Below the pieces are notes generated by a model. It saw only the letters and a program-made list of their open reading frames with translations. It had not been told where the DNA came from and made no database searches. A DNA stretch of 35,517 bases, taken from assembly GCA_028598985.1 (NCBI GenBank), contig JAQRMV010000018.1, positions 1-35,517 of the forward strand, written 5' to 3'. Numbering within the stretch: position 1 is the first letter of the stretch; every line of letters begins with the position of its first letter. The position numbers and the translations under genes are program-made. Shown here piece after piece: positions 33,627-35,517 of the stretch. The stretch comes from Gammaproteobacteria bacterium. Lineage in GTDB: Bacteria > Pseudomonadota > Gammaproteobacteria > Pseudomonadales > Balneatricaceae.

Positions 33627-34010
33627 ATGTCACAAGATGTAGATCATTATTTAACTACAGACGGTTTGGATTCAGACCGTGAGAAAGAAATCGGTCAAAC
33701 TATCGGTTACCGTTACGACGTTAACTTGGTTCCAGATATGGACCGTTGTACGCCTTACCTTAAGGAGTACATGGAAAAAATGAACTGGAAAGACCTTAAC
33801 TGGTTGGAAGATATCCACATGGGTTACGAAGAAGAAAACGCAGCTGTTTTCGATCGTAACATTAATGGTTGGGTAACGATTCCAGATACCATTAAGCTTC
33901 CAGACAACCAGCAAGACCGCGACATGATTGCGCGTGAGTTGTTGTTGAAGTTCCAAATGTCTGAAAATCATCCTATGGTTCAATTGCGCGAAGCTTACGC
34001 AAAGTTCTAA
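33627..34010 (+). CDS. Unrecognised 127-aa protein, last gene of the glnT-glx operon
   Basis: I do not recognise this protein. It is acidic, soluble, has no signal peptide or membrane segment, and has one cysteine (MDRCTPYL). It is rich in Trp and Asn (MNWKDLNWLEDIHMGYEEEN), with a helical C-terminus ending LREAYAKF. TAGGAGG lies 8-10 nt before the ATG, and the gene begins 12 bp after glxD. It has the same high-expression codon choice as its operon partners, so it is a real gene. It is probably an accessory or electron-transfer-docking subunit of the Glx complex, or a small regulator of the ligase; this is inference from position only. Confidence 0.85.
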   Translation: MSQDVDHYLTTDGLDSDREKEIGQTIGYRYDVNLVPDMDRCTPYLKEYMEKMNWKDLNWLEDIHMGYEEENAAVFDRNINGWVTIPDTIKLPDNQQDRDMIARELLLKFQMSENHPMVQLREAYAKF

Positions 34011-34018
34011 TGGGATTA

Positions 34019-34040
34019 ACTTGGGGCAAAAGCCCCAAGT
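34019..34040 (+). terminator. First hairpin after the glnT-glx operon
   Basis: ACTTGGGGC (34019-34027) and GCCCCAAGT (34032-34040) form a perfect 9-bp stem with an AAAA loop, 8 nt after the operon's last stop. There is no U-run, so it probably acts as a 3' mRNA barrier in front of the true terminator. Confidence 0.6.
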
Positions 34041-34050
34041 GTTCAACATT

Positions 34051-34079
34051 AAAAAGCCCAGCTATTGCTGGGCTTTTTT
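34051..34079 (+). terminator. Rho-independent terminator of the glnT-glx operon
   Basis: GCCCAGC (34056-34062), loop TATT, GCTGGGC (34067-34073), then TTTTTT (34074-34079). The five As before the stem make it symmetric, so it could also work for transcription from the converging regulator gene. Confidence 0.92.
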
Positions 34080-34108
34080 GTATTCGCTATTTGGCTTTTG
34101 TCAGCATA

Positions 34109-34250
34109 CCCTGGTTCCCATGCTCCGCGTGGGAGGGCACGCTGTCAGGATTTCGGATTCCCTGGTTCCCATGCTCCGCGTGGGAACCTACGCTGACAGA
34201 ATTTCAAATTCCCTAGCTCCCATGCTCCGCGTGGGAACCTACGCTGACAA
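34109..34250. repeat. Three tandem 51-bp repeats with a REP-like palindrome
   Basis: Units start at 34109, 34160 and 34211, exactly 51 bp apart; the third is cut at about 40 bp. Each contains TTCCCATGC-TCC-GCGTGGGA(A), or a close variant, forming a 9-bp stem with one G-T pair, followed by GCTGWCA. Units 2 and 3 are more alike than unit 1, where GGGAACCTA is GGGAGGGCA. The core resembles GTTCCCA..GTGGGAAC extragenic palindromes common in gammaproteobacteria. They sit between the operon terminator and the 3' end of the converging regulator gene. An open reading frame through them is a by-product of the repeat. Confidence 0.85.
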
Positions 34251-34263
34251 TGTAATTATTATT

Positions 34264-35244
34264 TTAAGCAGACCACATTAATGCTTTTTGATGACGTGCT
34301 TTTAAAGGGGGAAGGCCGAAGCGTTTTTTATAACATTTATAAAAACTGGGCAAGGAAGAGAAGCCACTTCTTATGGCAATTTTTTCAACTGTAAATTCCG
34401 ATTCAAATAATAACTTATGGGCATAATTAAGACGCTTTTCCAGATAATATATACTTGGAGAAATACCAATATACACCTTAAATAAACGTTGAATCTGACG
34501 CTTTCCTAAACCCGCATATTCACTGATTTCAGAAAGACTTAATGGCTCATCAATATTATTTTCCATTAATGAAGCCACTTGCTGTAAAGAATTAGGCCAG
34601 CCATAAGGGCTAATTTTGTTATCTAAACGATGCTCTTTAGGGGTGCGCAAAATAGCGCAGTTCATCTCTTCAGCCACAGAAATCGCAAGCGCTTTTCCAT
34701 GGTGAAGATGGATAATATGCAACATCATGTCCAAACTAGTGCTGCCACCTTGGCAAGTAAAACGATTATTGTTCACATTAAAAATTGCGCGGTTTGGTGT
34801 TGCACCTTGTTGGCGTAGTTCATCCAAATGACGATGATCAATAGTCCACCTACAATCGTCTAGTAAGCCTACACGGTAGAGGTAGAAAGCTCCCGATCCC
34901 ACGCCACCCAGTAAAACACCATTGCTAGCAAGACGTTTTAACGGCGCTGTAAAACGCTGGTCAGGGAGTTGATAAATGTCGTGACTTGCACAAATAACTA
35001 GAGCATCAAGTTGCTCAAGCTCGGCGATAGAAGACAGAGATAATGTATTAACTTGTATGCCACAAGAAGACGACAGCGAACCACCTTCCAAAGAAAATAA
35101 AGTCCATTGATAAAGGTCATGCCCAAGGCGGTGATTAGCAACCTCTAAAGGCTCCACAATATGGCTCATCTCGGCCAAGTTATACCCAGGAATTAATAAC
35201 ACTCCTAGTTGCCAATTCTTATTAGTAATAATATCTAGCGACAT
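34264..35244 (-). CDS. GlxA/GbdR-type AraC-family regulator
   Basis: This 326-aa regulator has an N-terminal DJ-1/PfpI-like (GATase1) domain, residues 1 to about 190, and a C-terminal AraC double helix-turn-helix (LSLSEISEYAGLGKRQIQRL; FTVEKIAIRSGFSSLPSFYK). The catalytic cysteine nest of DJ-1 enzymes is lost: the site reads GGVGSGAFYLYRVGLLDD, so the domain only binds a ligand. GlxA-family members such as GbdR, SouR and CdhR sense glycine betaine, sarcosine or carnitine metabolites, and glxA neighbours glxBCD-glnT in rhizobia. It probably activates the neighbouring glnT-glx or TMAO genes. Confidence 0.88.
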   Translation of the reverse strand: MSLDIITNKNWQLGVLLIPGYNLAEMSHIVEPLEVANHRLGHDLYQWTLFSLEGGSLSSSCGIQVNTLSLSSIAELEQLDALVICASHDIYQLPDQRFTAPLKRLASNGVLLGGVGSGAFYLYRVGLLDDCRWTIDHRHLDELRQQGATPNRAIFNVNNNRFTCQGGSTSLDMMLHIIHLHHGKALAISVAEEMNCAILRTPKEHRLDNKISPYGWPNSLQQVASLMENNIDEPLSLSEISEYAGLGKRQIQRLFKVYIGISPSIYYLEKRLNYAHKLLFESEFTVEKIAIRSGFSSLPSFYKCYKKRFGLPPLKARHQKALMWSA

Positions 35245-35517
35245 AAAGATTCACTGATTAAATTGTGCTTTTATACAAGCATCTTTTTTAATTTATTTAA
35301 TCTATATTAGTCGTGTATTGTCGCTTTTACAATGTATTTCAGTGGATTTATGTCGCGTCAGGATAATAATATGAACACATTCATTAAATATATAAATATA
35401 TTAATATATATAAAAGAATATGTTTTAAATTAAAACATAGGCGTGAATAATGTTAATAAAATGCACATCATTAGAATGGTTTGTATGGCAATACTAGGGC
35501 ACAAAAAAGGCAGCGCT
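35245..35517. other. AT-rich non-coding end of the window with a perfect dyad
   Basis: No gene can be supported here. A 20-codon frame from about 35371 is low-complexity Ile/Tyr/Asn. TATGTTTTA (35419-35427) and TAAAACATA (35431-35439) form a perfect 9-bp dyad with a 3-bp centre. The stretch probably carries the promoter of the regulator gene and of a gene beyond the edge. Confidence 0.5.

Noticed and set aside
34109..34250. CRISPR array
   Set aside because: The whole 51-bp unit repeats, including the part that would be a spacer, and no cas genes are present.
34010..34281. Small protein genes reading through the repeats
   Set aside because: The frames simply translate the palindromic repeat (PMLRVG in each unit), start inside terminator hairpins and have no ribosome binding site.
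35371..35433. 20-codon peptide gene
   Set aside because: Low-complexity AT-rich translation, no ribosome binding site and no similarity I recognise.

Overview
The window looks like a chromosomal segment of a marine heterotrophic gammaproteobacterium. The pointers are an OxyR/peroxiredoxin pair, an ArsJ-type arsenate module, a TorTSR trimethylamine N-oxide (TMAO) sensing system, and genes for TMAO uptake and demethylation. I cannot name the genus from sequence alone. There are 32 supported protein genes, tightly packed with many 1-13 nt overlaps. I see no rRNA, tRNA, CRISPR array, prophage or insertion sequence.

Layout. 1-155 is non-coding with a strong inverted repeat. 156-1772 holds a Prx5-type peroxiredoxin divergent from oxyR. 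1797-4033 is an arsJ-gap arsenate-export operon. 4097-4986 holds a DUF1653 protein and a short-chain dehydrogenase that converge. 5150-10143 is a copper-linked block: a small secreted CopL-like protein, three different c-type cytochromes, then a MerR-family regulator and the copper ATPase CopA behind a clear MerR-type promoter. 10140-11467 is a minus-strand pair, a c-type cytochrome and an EamA exporter. 11623-14508 is a three-gene lipid-linked glycosylation operon (GtrA, GT2, ArnT-like GT39). glpD follows on the minus strand.

16066-34010 is the most interesting part. torT/torS/torR encode the TMAO sensor system, but the TMAO reductase genes torCAD that they normally control are absent. Next to them lie a TmoXVW-type TMAO ABC transporter, a trimethylamine N-oxide demethylase Tdm (DUF1989-like domain fused to a GcvT-like folate domain) and a GntR/FCD regulator, all on the minus strand. 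Divergent from these is a five-gene operon: a GlnT-type glutamine synthetase-like enzyme, three proteins matching glutamate synthase domains (GlxB/C/D, homologous to MgsA/B/C of N-methylglutamate synthase), and an unrecognised 127-aa protein. Two sites resembling the E. coli tor box (9/10 and 8/10), spaced 22 bp apart, lie upstream of tdm. This suggests that TorTSR here controls TMAO catabolism rather than TMAO respiration. TMAO would be imported by TmoXVW and split by Tdm into dimethylamine and a formaldehyde unit passed to tetrahydrofolate. Downstream nitrogen would be assimilated by the GlnT/Glx operon. The dimethylamine step is not encoded in the window.

The five-gene operon ends in two tandem hairpins, followed by three 51-bp repeats carrying a REP-like palindrome. 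A converging GlxA/GbdR-type AraC regulator follows, then AT-rich sequence without a recognisable gene.
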